Positions 1 to 8,437 of a stretch of 64,000 nucleotides of DNA are shown in pieces. The DNA is taken from positions 1 through 64,000 of the forward strand of contig JARLHA010000003.1 of assembly GCA_031292485.1 (NCBI GenBank), in the 5' to 3' direction. Both the position numbers and the translations under genes were made by a program. How positions within the stretch are numbered: position 1 is the first letter of the stretch; each line of letters opens with the position of its first letter. This stretch comes from Mucilaginibacter sp. (GTDB lineage Bacteria > Bacteroidota > Bacteroidia > Sphingobacteriales > Sphingobacteriaceae). The notes beneath the pieces were generated by a model. That model was given only the letters and a program-made list of their open reading frames with translations. It was not told where the DNA came from and ran no database searches.

Positions 1-124
1 GACTTTCGGACTTTCGGACTTTCGGACTTTCGGACTTTCGGACTTTCGGACTTTCGGACTTTCGGACTTTCGGACTTTCGGACTTTCGGACTTTCGGACT
101 TTCGGACTTTCGGACTTTCGGACT
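1..124. repeat. 8-bp tandem array (GACTTTCG), at least 15.5 copies
   Basis: Fifteen perfect copies of GACTTTCG are followed by a partial GACT. The array starts at the window edge, so its true length is unknown. It runs directly into the stop codon (123-125) of the minus-strand glycan enzyme, so it forms the immediate 3' flank of that gene. A perfect array of this kind is expected to vary in copy number through slippage. It lies outside the reading frame, so it should not change the protein. Confidence 0.98.
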
Positions 125-3100
125 AAACAGTCGCTTCCTTTTTAATAACCACATTACCAGTTCGTTTTAATGCGCCCCATCCATGCAACTCGCCTTTTAA
201 AGCGCGGCGGATGGACTTAAACAGCACATAATACATTAGCTGGCGCCATATAAAGCGCTGTGGTATAATATAAACAAGTTTCTTATAATCTTCCTTCTGC
301 ATCCAGAATGCTATAATCGCCACCACAAAATCTATCAGCACGAACCCAACATAATAGGCGATTATTTTACCCGGCTTATCGATGAACAAACCAATGATCA
401 TAAACAGGTCGGCAAGCGGGGAAAACAAAGGCAAAATAATTTGAAAGACGAGGATATTAGGCATACCCAGCATCCCGAAGAACTTATACTTTTTATTGAA
501 AAGTGCATCCTTGTTTTTCCAGAAACTCTGCATCACCCCAAAGCTCCAGCGGAAACGTTGTTTCAGCAAGCCGTTAAGCGTTTCGGGGGCTTCGGTATAG
601 GCGATAGCGTCGTCGCAATTACGTACCACATAGCCTTGTTTTAATATCCGCATAGTGAGGTCGCAATCCTCGGCCAGGGTGTCATAGGTAAAGCCGCCGG
701 CTTTGTACAGGGCTGATTTACGGAATGCGCCGATGGCGCCGGGAACTACAGTAATACTATTGATCAGGTCAAAAGCGCGCCTATCCATGTTTTGGGCGGT
801 AATATATTCAATTGACTGCCACATGGTTATCAGGTTATTCTCGTTACCTACTTTAACTGTACCGGCAACGGCGCCAATTTCCTCATCGGTAAAATGGTTC
901 ATCAAATGATAAACAGCATCATTTTTTAGCTGGGTATCGGCGTCAATACAAACTACAAAATCGTTTTTGGCGTGGCTTATCCCGAAATTAAGCGCAGAGG
1001 CCTTACCCCCGTTTGGCTTTGTTAGTACCTGTACCAATGGATGGTTCCCATAGGCGTTATTCACCAATTCGTACGTTTTATCTTTCGACCCATCATCAAC
1101 AAATATGATTTCGAATGAAGGGTACTCCGTTTTTAATAAACTTTGTATAGTTTTTATAGCCGTTACTTCTTCGTTATAGCCTGGTACAATTACGCTTACC
1201 GCAGGCAGGTCAGCGGGATCGGTAACAGCCCGTTCAATTTTTTTATCGTCGGCATATTGCCTTACCGCAAGTATGCCAATCAATATCACCCGGCCAACAG
1301 CGAGGAAAATAGCTGAAAAGAATAAATAAATAAGGAACCAGTTTCCATAAAAATAAAACTCGATCAAGAAATTATATAATGACCCCAGCACGCCTGAATT
1401 TGCATCGTCCCTTATGGGCGGCATCAAATCCGCTTTGGTTTTATGCAAAACATCCGCAATGGTGGTGAATTTGTACCCATGGCTTTTAAAATAATGAATA
1501 ATTTCCGGCAGGGCTTTTACAGTTTCTTCGCGCGTATCGCCGCCTGCATCATGCAGCAACAACATGGAGCCGGCATCCTTTTGTTTGATAGCCCGCGCAA
1601 TAATACTGTCAGCAGTAACACCCGGCTGCCAGTCCCACGGGTCAATAGATTCGCCGATGGTAATATAACTTTGTTTCCTGCTTTCCGCTACTGGAATAAC
1701 TTCCGCCAACGTTTGAGGCTCAGCATCCGCATTAAAAGGCGGCCTGAACAATATAGTGCTTCTCCCTGTTACAGATTCAATCAGCTTCCTGGTCGCATTA
1801 AGTTCAAGGTTCACCCGCTGCAGGCTGATAGTAGAAATATCCGGGTGAAAAAAAGTATGGTTACCGATCTCATACCCTTCTTCATACTCGCGCCGGAGGA
1901 TGGGTACATTTTTTTCAGCCATCGAGCCCACCACAAAAAATGCCGCCGGAACATGTTCTCTTTTTAATATGTCGAGAATCCGCGGTGTATAATCAGGATC
2001 AGGCCCATCGTCAAATGTTAAAACAATTTTGCCGGGATCGTAGCCGTATTTCCGGATAACATATTTTGTGGGTAGTTTGATGTATTGCTGCGCGGTAATC
2101 ACAAAATTGGAGGTATCCATCTTCACATCAATCTTACCTGTAGTTGGGGTAGTTACAAGGTCGAGCACCTCGCCGTCGCCATCATAATCTATTTTATTAT
2201 TTAACCCTACGGATGTTAATCTTTTAACGTCGATACCTGTTTTCTTTAATGAATCTATCGACAGGTTCTTCTGGAAGAATGTCCACAATCGCGGGTCTTC
2301 ACCACCCAGCCGCCAAAGGGCAACGCCGCCGGTGGCCCAATCGTCGGCCATGCGGATGATGTTAAAATTGGTAGCCGCATCTGTAAAATAAACAGTATGC
2401 TCAAGGCTATCAAGGTCGTAATAAGTATAATGAAGATTGGCTGAAGCAGGGTCAAATGTTATTTTACTCTTATTTTCCTGGGCATAACTAATCGCCTCCA
2501 GGTAACTCATAGGCTTTCCGGTACTGCTTTCGGGCCAGTCGTAACCCCCACCCTGAACGGTTAAAATAACTTTTTCACTGGGAATTCTGGAGCAAACATT
2601 ATCCAGTATCTCTTCCACCCAGCGCTGGTTTGAAAGGTCACCGGCATTGCTTCCATCATTATGCTGATCGATTGCCATCACAAACAAAAAGTCATTGATA
2701 TGCTGCAGGCGTTCTAACTGGTACTTTTCATCATCCGGAGCCACATTTTGGGTCACTAAAAAGCCCAGCGGGTGCAGAATACTGTAAAGGTCATTTTCAA
2801 ATGCGATATAATTTTTGCTGTTGATGTCTTTTAGATCATCAAAATCAAGGTTAACTCCTTTGAACTTATGCCTGGTTAACTGGCCGACTATGTTATAGAT
2901 TAGCTGGGTACGCAGTTTTTTACTTTTGATGATTCGTTCCACATCCTTGGTATCATAACCGCCATTTTCTTTATCAGAATTAACATAGTTTGAAAGCGAG
3001 ACAATAATGGGCTTCTTGTATTTTTTATTGAGATTTATCAGGCCGGTATCAATATTGGCGACCATCGTATCGTGCTTTGGCAATAAAAAGAAACCTTCGC

Positions 3101-3491
3101 TGACCACCATATCCAGGTGAGAAATATTGGAGGCAAGTGAGCCATAGGCCTGTGGTTCCCATGCCTTGTAGAATGCTGCGTTAATGCGGTCCTTATTGTT
3201 AGGGCGTTTTAGCTGGTGCAGGTGCCTGGTACGCGCCAGTTTCGTGATTTCGTTTTTATCAATCTTGAAATCTTTATATTTTTTTGACCTTTTTAAACTT
3301 TCGAGCTCTTCTTTGGTAAGCTTTTTGGGGGTTGGGTTTAAGTTTGGTAAACTCGGGTACTGCTTGGAGGTTACGGTGATGATCGCGGCAAGCACACTAC
3401 AGGCCAGCACAATGATCAGCACACGGCTAATCCACTTAAAACGCATCCACCTACCGGGAGTATCCGTTTGAAAAACCTGTTTATCAGCCAT
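123..3491 (-). CDS. Trifunctional GH18-like / NodB deacetylase / GT2 glycosyltransferase membrane protein
   Basis: A 1122-residue fusion. After a membrane anchor (about 22-42) comes a GH18-type barrel (about 105-410), then a NodB polysaccharide deacetylase (about 488-680), two membrane helices (about 703-745) and a processive GT2 glycosyltransferase (about 763-990) with C-terminal helices. NodB motifs are complete: TFDDGPD at 492-498, His545/His549, RPPF at 583-586 and LLLHD at 644-648. The GT2 part keeps DD799-800, DAD at 850-852, ED at 941-942 and QRFRW at 978-982. The layout recalls PgaB plus PgaC of poly-N-acetylglucosamine synthesis in one chain, so it probably makes and trims an amino-sugar polymer at the inner membrane (inference). 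The GH18 motif reads GVNLDFD (212-218), with Asp218 where the catalytic Glu normally sits, so the hydrolase part may be weak or only bind glycan. Confidence 0.9.
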   Translation of the reverse strand: MADKQVFQTDTPGRWMRFKWISRVLIIVLACSVLAAIITVTSKQYPSLPNLNPTPKKLTKEELESLKRSKKYKDFKIDKNEITKLARTRHLHQLKRPNNKDRINAAFYKAWEPQAYGSLASNISHLDMVVSEGFFLLPKHDTMVANIDTGLINLNKKYKKPIIVSLSNYVNSDKENGGYDTKDVERIIKSKKLRTQLIYNIVGQLTRHKFKGVNLDFDDLKDINSKNYIAFENDLYSILHPLGFLVTQNVAPDDEKYQLERLQHINDFLFVMAIDQHNDGSNAGDLSNQRWVEEILDNVCSRIPSEKVILTVQGGGYDWPESSTGKPMSYLEAISYAQENKSKITFDPASANLHYTYYDLDSLEHTVYFTDAATNFNIIRMADDWATGGVALWRLGGEDPRLWTFFQKNLSIDSLKKTGIDVKRLTSVGLNNKIDYDGDGEVLDLVTTPTTGKIDVKMDTSNFVITAQQYIKLPTKYVIRKYGYDPGKIVLTFDDGPDPDYTPRILDILKREHVPAAFFVVGSMAEKNVPILRREYEEGYEIGNHTFFHPDISTISLQRVNLELNATRKLIESVTGRSTILFRPPFNADAEPQTLAEVIPVAESRKQSYITIGESIDPWDWQPGVTADSIIARAIKQKDAGSMLLLHDAGGDTREETVKALPEIIHYFKSHGYKFTTIADVLHKTKADLMPPIRDDANSGVLGSLYNFLIEFYFYGNWFLIYLFFSAIFLAVGRVILIGILAVRQYADDKKIERAVTDPADLPAVSVIVPGYNEEVTAIKTIQSLLKTEYPSFEIIFVDDGSKDKTYELVNNAYGNHPLVQVLTKPNGGKASALNFGISHAKNDFVVCIDADTQLKNDAVYHLMNHFTDEEIGAVAGTVKVGNENNLITMWQSIEYITAQNMDRRAFDLINSITVVPGAIGAFRKSALYKAGGFTYDTLAEDCDLTMRILKQGYVVRNCDDAIAYTEAPETLNGLLKQRFRWSFGVMQSFWKNKDALFNKKYKFFGMLGMPNILVFQIILPLFSPLADLFMIIGLFIDKPGKIIAYYVGFVLIDFVVAIIAFWMQKEDYKKLVYIIPQRFIWRQLMYYVLFKSIRRALKGELHGWGALKRTGNVVIKKEATV

Positions 3492-3546
3492 TAAATTCTT
3501 ACAATAATTTATTTAGGTACCTGATGATCAAATAGGGGATTTGATA

Positions 3547-3708
3547 TTATTTATGTTTTTTAACTTGTTCAATCGCCGAAAAATCGACTCCGCATTTGCA
3601 ATTTCCGCCGCAGCTCTTTTTTGCAAACAAATTCCTATAAACAAGCCTGCCCACATAAAACAATGCTGCGGTAAATAAAATGGTTACTATAATGATCTGG
3701 ATATTCAC
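3547..3708 (-). CDS. FeoB-associated Cys-rich membrane protein (53 aa)
   Basis: A short reading frame with a GTG start at 3706-3708. It encodes one N-terminal membrane helix (about residues 3-22), a basic stretch, and a Cys-rich motif KKSCGGNCKCG (30-40), ending in a Lys-rich tail. This matches the small Cys-rich membrane proteins that usually follow feoB in Bacteroidota and Firmicutes, where they are thought to help ferrous iron uptake. Here no feoA or feoB lies within the window, and the gene sits alone upstream of the trifunctional glycan enzyme on the same strand. No ATG start is available in frame, so the start is the weakest part of the call. Confidence 0.7.
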   Translation of the reverse strand: MNIQIIIVTILFTAALFYVGRLVYRNLFAKKSCGGNCKCGVDFSAIEQVKKHK

Positions 3709-3776
3709 GTCACAAATTTAATACAATTTATATATATACGTACAGACAAGTTAAATAGTATTTGGTTTAATGATAA

Positions 3777-3963
3777 ACACGAATTGCACGAATACGTTCG
3801 AATTTTCACTAATGAATTGACACGAATTGCACGAATGGATTCGAATTTTCACTAATGAGAGAGCCACCGCTTGATATGATTCGTGAACATTCGTCCTTAT
3901 TTGTAACATTCGTGTCCATTAAATTCGTCCTTATTTGTGAAATTCGTGCCTATTCAATTCGTG
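3777..3963. repeat. CACGAAT-rich intergenic repeat block
   Basis: A 43-bp unit beginning ACACGAATTGCACGAAT occurs twice in tandem (3777 and 3820). From about 3878 to 3963 the complementary words ATTCGTG and TTCGTCCTTATTTGT recur several times, so the two halves can pair as a long imperfect hairpin. The block ends at the stop codon of the next minus-strand gene. No promoter or coding sequence is visible in it. Confidence 0.85.
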
Positions 3964-3967
3964 GTAA

Positions 3968-5158
3968 TCATTTCATAAAGGCGATAGTCCCGCCTACCCA
4001 GTCAAAATCCTTGTTATACCGCACACCTATCATTTTTCCTTTACTTAAGCGGGCCAGGTTTATGGCTAAAGTTGGCTTATCATCACCATTTGGCCAGAGG
4101 TACAATAGCCTGATCTCGACTTTTACACCGCCATCGGGGGCTTGTAAAACAGGTTCGTAATTTACCTTTTCCTGCAAGATCCAGTTCTCCGGGTCCTTTA
4201 TATTTTCAATGTCATTTTTACTCACATCAATAATTACGCCCTGCCCCGCAAACGAAAACAAAGGTTTCAATACATAGTTTTCAAGGTCGGCAGGGATAGC
4301 CTTCACCATGTGTAAAAATTGCGTTTTTGGAATATAGTCGCCCTTAAAAAAAGGCATAGTAAACTTACTTACCCGGTAAAACCAATTGGGATGGGTTATC
4401 CATTCCACATCAAGTGACTGCCGTATGTCCACTACTTTATCAAAAATGTCAGGGTCCCCTTCTATCTCATCAAAAATCAAGCGGTTATATATCCGTTTAA
4501 TCCGCCTCTTCTCCGCCCCGGCCCGGTAAAAAAGCTGGCTGCCTTCCTGCTCAAGCTCCTCAAGCGATACAACAGGCGTACCAATATATTTGCGGGTATA
4601 TTCAAAATCTACCGCAGTTTTTTGGTGATGAGCATTAACATCCATCAGAACCACTTCTTCCGGATCACATTCTCCAATTATTGTCCTTTTTAGCAAATCG
4701 ATATAAGAAGATTCGTCTAATCCGCTAAAATATACCGACCATTCATCAGCAATTTTAAATGCCTTTACATAATTTTCAGCCAGGTTAACCTGGAAACCAA
4801 ACAAGGATGGAAAACCTTGCAATTCTATGAGTTTTGGTACAATATTGCCGTTTCCATCGCTGCAAACCCCAAAATCAAGTGCTATAAAGTGGGGGTGATC
4901 ATTTTCATTGGGGAGCCGCCATTTTTCGGGGATGGCCCGTTCCGTCAGTTGTTTAAAATCGGGCTGAAGGATGACAGTGATAATATCGTTGCCGGCAGTA
5001 ATCAGTTTGTTTTTGAAATCCTCCGTTAAAAAAACAGGTGTTTCGGCTACGCGGAAAGCAATGGGGCTTTCAAGGCCCTTATTTAAAGAGACTAAAAGCT
5101 CATTGTACCTTTCTGCAGTAAAATTTTCGTTGAATGTTTTTCTGGCGGATGGCTCCAT
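3968..5158 (-). CDS. ATP-grasp-like protein of the amidoligase cluster
   Basis: A 396-residue soluble protein, the last gene of a five-gene minus-strand cluster. The C-terminal third carries ATP-grasp-like features: YVLKPLFSFAGQG (a Lys followed by a Gly-rich loop), WILQEKV for nucleotide contacts, and a KVEIRLLYLW / LAINLARLSKGK segment that could hold Mg and substrate ligands. The N-terminal part (about 1-230) is not recognisable. The pattern recalls the C-terminal ligase of glutathionylspermidine-synthase-like proteins, though remotely. With a GCS2 ligase, a second ATP-grasp enzyme and an amidotransferase in the same operon, it probably forms an amide or peptide bond (inference). Its substrate cannot be read from the sequence. 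The ATG start is clear, and the gene lies 126 bp after the amidotransferase, with a REP palindrome in the gap. Confidence 0.65.
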   Translation of the reverse strand: MEPSARKTFNENFTAERYNELLVSLNKGLESPIAFRVAETPVFLTEDFKNKLITAGNDIITVILQPDFKQLTERAIPEKWRLPNENDHPHFIALDFGVCSDGNGNIVPKLIELQGFPSLFGFQVNLAENYVKAFKIADEWSVYFSGLDESSYIDLLKRTIIGECDPEEVVLMDVNAHHQKTAVDFEYTRKYIGTPVVSLEELEQEGSQLFYRAGAEKRRIKRIYNRLIFDEIEGDPDIFDKVVDIRQSLDVEWITHPNWFYRVSKFTMPFFKGDYIPKTQFLHMVKAIPADLENYVLKPLFSFAGQGVIIDVSKNDIENIKDPENWILQEKVNYEPVLQAPDGGVKVEIRLLYLWPNGDDKPTLAINLARLSKGKMIGVRYNKDFDWVGGTIAFMK

Positions 5159-5183
5159 ATCGACAAAATCTATTTATTAAATC

Positions 5184-5275
5184 TTGTCATTGCGAGGAGG
5201 AACGACGAAGCAATCGCGAACTAAGCACACCGATATGCGTAGTTCGCGATTGCCGCGCTGCGCTCGCAATGACAA
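5184..5275. repeat. Long palindromic REP element (CATTGCGAGGAGGAACG type)
   Basis: The sequence opens with TTGTCATTGCGAG and closes with CTCGCAATGACAA. A second inverted pair is nested inside it (GCAATCGCGAACTA against TAGTTCGCGATTGC). Such palindromes, with the CATTGCGAGGAGG...GAAGCAATC word, are widespread dispersed extragenic repeats. This copy sits between two genes of one operon, so it is probably transcribed and could form a strong stem that affects mRNA stability. Confidence 0.9.
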
Positions 5276-5284
5276 TATACACGA

Positions 5285-6121
5285 TTAAATCTCCTGCAAA
5301 CTCAAAACAGCCTGGTCTAAAAAATTAGGAATAATGGTATTTTGGGTTTGGGTGATCTTATCCGGGTCCTCCAGGCGCTCCAGCATTTCACTGTATTTAT
5401 CAAGACCGTGCTCGCCTACCACTTCCTTCTTCTTATCTTCCTTCAATAACAGCGACCTGATACCTATGGCATCCGCTTCCGGGTGAAACTGGGTGGAAAA
5501 AAAGTAATCGCTGAACCTTACCGCCATTATTGCCCGGGGCAGGTCGACATGAGGTCGTTCCTTTTCAATCGCAAGCAATTGCATGCCGAGGTCGATGAAG
5601 CGCTTTTCATTGGGATGGATCACCTGCCAAAATCGCGAATCAACCGCGTAAAAAGGATCGGAAAGCCCATTGAACAGCGGTTCATTTCGGCCTGCACTGG
5701 TTTCGTGTACCGGCAAAACACCAAATGACGGCGATTTACGCATATTGATGGCACCTAAAGCATATTTACGGCACATCAACTGGAAAGAATGGCAAATGAA
5801 AAACGCGTGTTTTTTTTGTGGTGTGTTGGAAAGATTGTGGTCTTCCAGGCCATCCACCAGTTTAAAATATTTCTTTTCCCATTCAGATCCTTCACTCTCC
5901 AACGGGTCGCCAGGGCCGCCGCTTGAAATGTAAATATCAAAATCAGTACCCGGTACCTCCACCTTTTTCCGGACGTCAAAAATCTCGTACGTTAAATTTA
6001 GGTTATTTTTTATTTTGTAACGTTCCAAAATTTCGCGGATCCCACGCATTCCTTCATTCTCTATGCCGTTATACAGGTCCAGTACCGCTACTTTTACAGG
6101 TTGTTTATCGCTTTGTGCCAT
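5285..6121 (-). CDS. Class I glutamine amidotransferase-like protein
   Basis: A 278-residue GATase1-fold protein. The nucleophile is Cys110 in the elbow FFICHSFQLM, the oxyanion glycines are in SSGGPGDP (66-73), and the His/Glu pair is His213 and Glu215 in TQFHPEAD, so the triad is complete. These enzymes hydrolyse glutamine to feed ammonia to a partner, and some members hydrolyse gamma-glutamyl amides instead. No synthetase domain is fused, so its partner is probably one of the ligases next to it. It starts 6 bp after the carboxylate-amine ligase stop, which suggests coupled translation. The C-terminal 60 residues (after about 225) are unlike standard GATase1 and may be a partner-binding extension. 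Confidence 0.85.
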   Translation of the reverse strand: MAQSDKQPVKVAVLDLYNGIENEGMRGIREILERYKIKNNLNLTYEIFDVRKKVEVPGTDFDIYISSGGPGDPLESEGSEWEKKYFKLVDGLEDHNLSNTPQKKHAFFICHSFQLMCRKYALGAINMRKSPSFGVLPVHETSAGRNEPLFNGLSDPFYAVDSRFWQVIHPNEKRFIDLGMQLLAIEKERPHVDLPRAIMAVRFSDYFFSTQFHPEADAIGIRSLLLKEDKKKEVVGEHGLDKYSEMLERLEDPDKITQTQNTIIPNFLDQAVLSLQEI

Positions 6122-6127
6122 TATTTT

Positions 6128-7225
6128 TTATATCCCTTTAAGCGTTTGTGAAGTAATGTAATCCACAACATCCGCAAAGTTATGGTTTTGTTCGTAAACT
6201 GCTAACTGCCTGTCGGCTCCGGTGCCATATTCCAATATTTTGTGTACGTATTGCAAATCATCGCGGCAGCCCAGTTCGTCAACCACCTCGTCCACAAAAT
6301 CAAGCAGCTCCAGCACCAGTGAGCGGGTGTTTACTTCCATTTCTTTGCCAAAATCTATCATTTTGCCGTCGATGCCATACCTGGCGGCGCGCCACTTATT
6401 TTCGTTGATTAATGCCCGGTTATAGGTCATGAAGGCCATATTCTGCAGCCGCATTTTATAAAGTTTGGCACACAAAGCCTGGAATAAAGCCACAAAAGCC
6501 ATGGTCTCATCAATCAGCATCGGGCAATCGCAAATGCGGAATTCGATGGTCTCAAAAAACGGGTGAACACGGATGTCCCACCATATTTTTTTGGCATTAT
6601 CAATGCAATTGGTTTTTACCAACAGCTTGATATAGCGGTCGTACTCTTCGATACTGTTAAAATAATCAGGAATACCCGTCCGCGGGAATTTATCAAACAC
6701 CTTGGTGCGGAAAGATTTAAAACCTGTATTGCGCCCTTCCCAAAACGGCGAATTGGTAGATAAGGCATAAACATGCGGCAAAAAATAACGCACCTGGTTG
6801 GCAATATGAATGGCCAGATCGCGCGACTGGATCCCCACATGCACATGCAGCCCAAAGATGAGGTTGGAGCGGGCGGCCTCCTGCATCTCATCCACAATTT
6901 CAAAATACCGCGGGTGATCGGTAATCAGCTGGTGCTGCCAGTGCGAAAAAGGATGTGTACCGGCTGCACCAATACGTAAACCAATGTCACCGGCCAGCAT
7001 GGCAACGGTGCCGCGAAGCTTGCTCACTTCTTTTCGGGCCTCTTCGGTATTGCGGCAAATATGGGTGCCCACTTCAACCACGGCCTGGTGCATTTCGGCC
7101 TTTACCTGGTCCTCGTGGATCTTCTGGGCACTTTCAACAATTTTTTGCTCATGCGATTTCAACTCCCGGCTTACCGGGTCAATCACCATGAATTCTTCTT
7201 CAACACCTAAGGTAAATTCGTTCAT
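6128..7225 (-). CDS. GCS2-family carboxylate-amine ligase (YbdK type)
   Basis: A 365-residue member of the glutamate-cysteine ligase 2 family. The N-terminal GVEEEF motif (about 7-12), the LHVHVGI strand (about 151-157), the ENKWRAARYG motif and the GTGADRQL segment near the C-terminus are all present, and the length is typical. The family joins a carboxylate (often glutamate) to an amine using ATP, with acyl phosphate chemistry on a glutamine-synthetase-like fold. YbdK itself has only weak gamma-glutamylcysteine ligase activity, so the real substrate here is unknown. It sits between the ATP-grasp ligase upstream and the amidotransferase 6 bp downstream, all in one direction. Confidence 0.9.
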   Translation of the reverse strand: MNEFTLGVEEEFMVIDPVSRELKSHEQKIVESAQKIHEDQVKAEMHQAVVEVGTHICRNTEEARKEVSKLRGTVAMLAGDIGLRIGAAGTHPFSHWQHQLITDHPRYFEIVDEMQEAARSNLIFGLHVHVGIQSRDLAIHIANQVRYFLPHVYALSTNSPFWEGRNTGFKSFRTKVFDKFPRTGIPDYFNSIEEYDRYIKLLVKTNCIDNAKKIWWDIRVHPFFETIEFRICDCPMLIDETMAFVALFQALCAKLYKMRLQNMAFMTYNRALINENKWRAARYGIDGKMIDFGKEMEVNTRSLVLELLDFVDEVVDELGCRDDLQYVHKILEYGTGADRQLAVYEQNHNFADVVDYITSQTLKGI

Positions 7226-7250
7226 AAAAGGTTATAATTTATCAAAATCC

Positions 7251-7287
7251 TTTCATAGCGATGGGTTTAAAACCCATCGCTATGAAA
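7251..7287. repeat. Perfect 18-bp-arm palindrome
   Basis: TTTCATAGCGATGGGTTT and its exact reverse complement are separated by a single A, between the stop of the ATP-grasp ligase and the start of the GCS2 ligase. There is no T-run after the stem on either strand, so it is not a typical intrinsic terminator. A dispersed palindromic repeat or an mRNA-stabilising stem inside the operon is more likely. Confidence 0.9.
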
Positions 7288-7293
7288 ATAAAC

Positions 7294-8376
7294 TTATTTG
7301 ATTGTTTTTTTGGGTTTTGCCACCTTCTCTTTGATCTCCCCTTCACTGGTTACTTCATGGTCAATTTCCCCTTCGCTTGCTGCCTTTTTGCCCGCTTTCT
7401 TTTCCACCTTTTTTTCGGATGATAACAAATGCGCGCCCGCAGCGCTGGTTTTCACAAATTCGCCCCAGGTTAAATTATCCATATCAGGCTTTTGCTTTTT
7501 AGCGCGTTCGATGGCGTAATCGGCGGCAGTTTCCACCACCCAGTCAAAGTTTTCCTGCCCAACGCTGGTTACTTCCGCATCAGGCGCGGGGTTACAAAAA
7601 TCAATGGCATAAGGCACACCGTTGCGTATAGCAAATTCAACAGTATTAAAATCGTAGCCCAAATATTTATTCAGTTTAATTACATAATTTTTAACCAGTT
7701 CCAGCAGTTTCTTTTCGGCCGGGGCCTTGCCGTGCTCATACCGCAGATGATGCGGGTTGCGCGGCTCGTACTGCATAATGCGCACATGCTTGCCGCCAAT
7801 GCAATAGCAGCGAAAATAATCGTCAAAAACAACCTCTTCCTGCAGCATCATCACATATTGTTTGGTTTTGGCATATTTATCAAAAAATTCTTCCTTATCA
7901 TGCAGTTTATATACTTCTTTCCATCCGCCGCCGTCAAAAGGCTTCATATAAGCCGGAAAGCCTACGTAATCAAATATGCCTTCCCAATCTAAAGGATAGG
8001 ACAGGTTACGGAATGATTGCCCGGTAGTATCATCCGGCATATCCTTTGAAGGCAGGATAACCGTTTTGGGTACGGGCACTCCTATTTTTACGGCCAGCGC
8101 ATTATTAAAAAACTTTTCGTCGGCACTCCACCAAAATGGGTTGTTGATGACCGCCGTTCCGCAGATGGCTGCGTTTTTCAGCATGGCCCGGTAAAAGGGC
8201 ACATCCTGCGAAATCCGGTCGATGATCACCGCGTAATCCAGCGGCTCTGCCTGCATTACTTTATCAATGCGGACGAACTCCGCAGTGATATGTTTTTCTG
8301 CCTTCTGGTTAATACGATCAACAAATGCATGCGGGAATGAATTTTCCTGTCCGAATAAGATGCCTATTTTTTTCAT
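7294..8376 (-). CDS. ATP-grasp domain ligase with charged C-terminal tail
   Basis: A 360-residue ATP-grasp enzyme. The first 100 residues form a preATP-grasp domain beginning KKIGILFGQENSFP. The nucleotide site includes YMKPFDGGGWKEV (about 141-153), and the C-terminal metal loop is YAIDFCNPAPD. Residues beyond about 315 form a Lys/Glu/Ala-rich tail in which the five-residue unit SEGEI occurs twice, probably disordered and not part of the catalytic fold. Relatives activate a carboxylate as acyl phosphate and couple it to an amine. It comes second in the operon, 59 bp after the esterase and 68 bp before the GCS2 ligase. Substrate unknown. Confidence 0.85.
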   Translation of the reverse strand: MKKIGILFGQENSFPHAFVDRINQKAEKHITAEFVRIDKVMQAEPLDYAVIIDRISQDVPFYRAMLKNAAICGTAVINNPFWWSADEKFFNNALAVKIGVPVPKTVILPSKDMPDDTTGQSFRNLSYPLDWEGIFDYVGFPAYMKPFDGGGWKEVYKLHDKEEFFDKYAKTKQYVMMLQEEVVFDDYFRCYCIGGKHVRIMQYEPRNPHHLRYEHGKAPAEKKLLELVKNYVIKLNKYLGYDFNTVEFAIRNGVPYAIDFCNPAPDAEVTSVGQENFDWVVETAADYAIERAKKQKPDMDNLTWGEFVKTSAAGAHLLSSEKKVEKKAGKKAASEGEIDHEVTSEGEIKEKVAKPKKTIK

Positions 8377-8398
8377 GGTAGTTTAAATATAGTTTTCT

Positions 8399-8437
8399 TT
8401 CTTGATTCTCGATTCTTTACTCTTGATTCTTATCTCT
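8399..8437. repeat. Short-period stutter repeat (CTTGATTCT-like)
   Basis: Between the esterase stop and the ATP-grasp start the DNA reads as imperfect copies of a word close to CTTGATTCT (TTGATTC, CGATTCT, CTTGATTCT). It fills nearly the whole gap. No promoter signal is visible in it. Confidence 0.7.

Noticed and set aside
1443..1967. Plus-strand frame of 174 residues opposite the glycan enzyme
   Set aside because: It is a shadow of the strongly conserved NodB domain on the other strand and shows no family pattern of its own.
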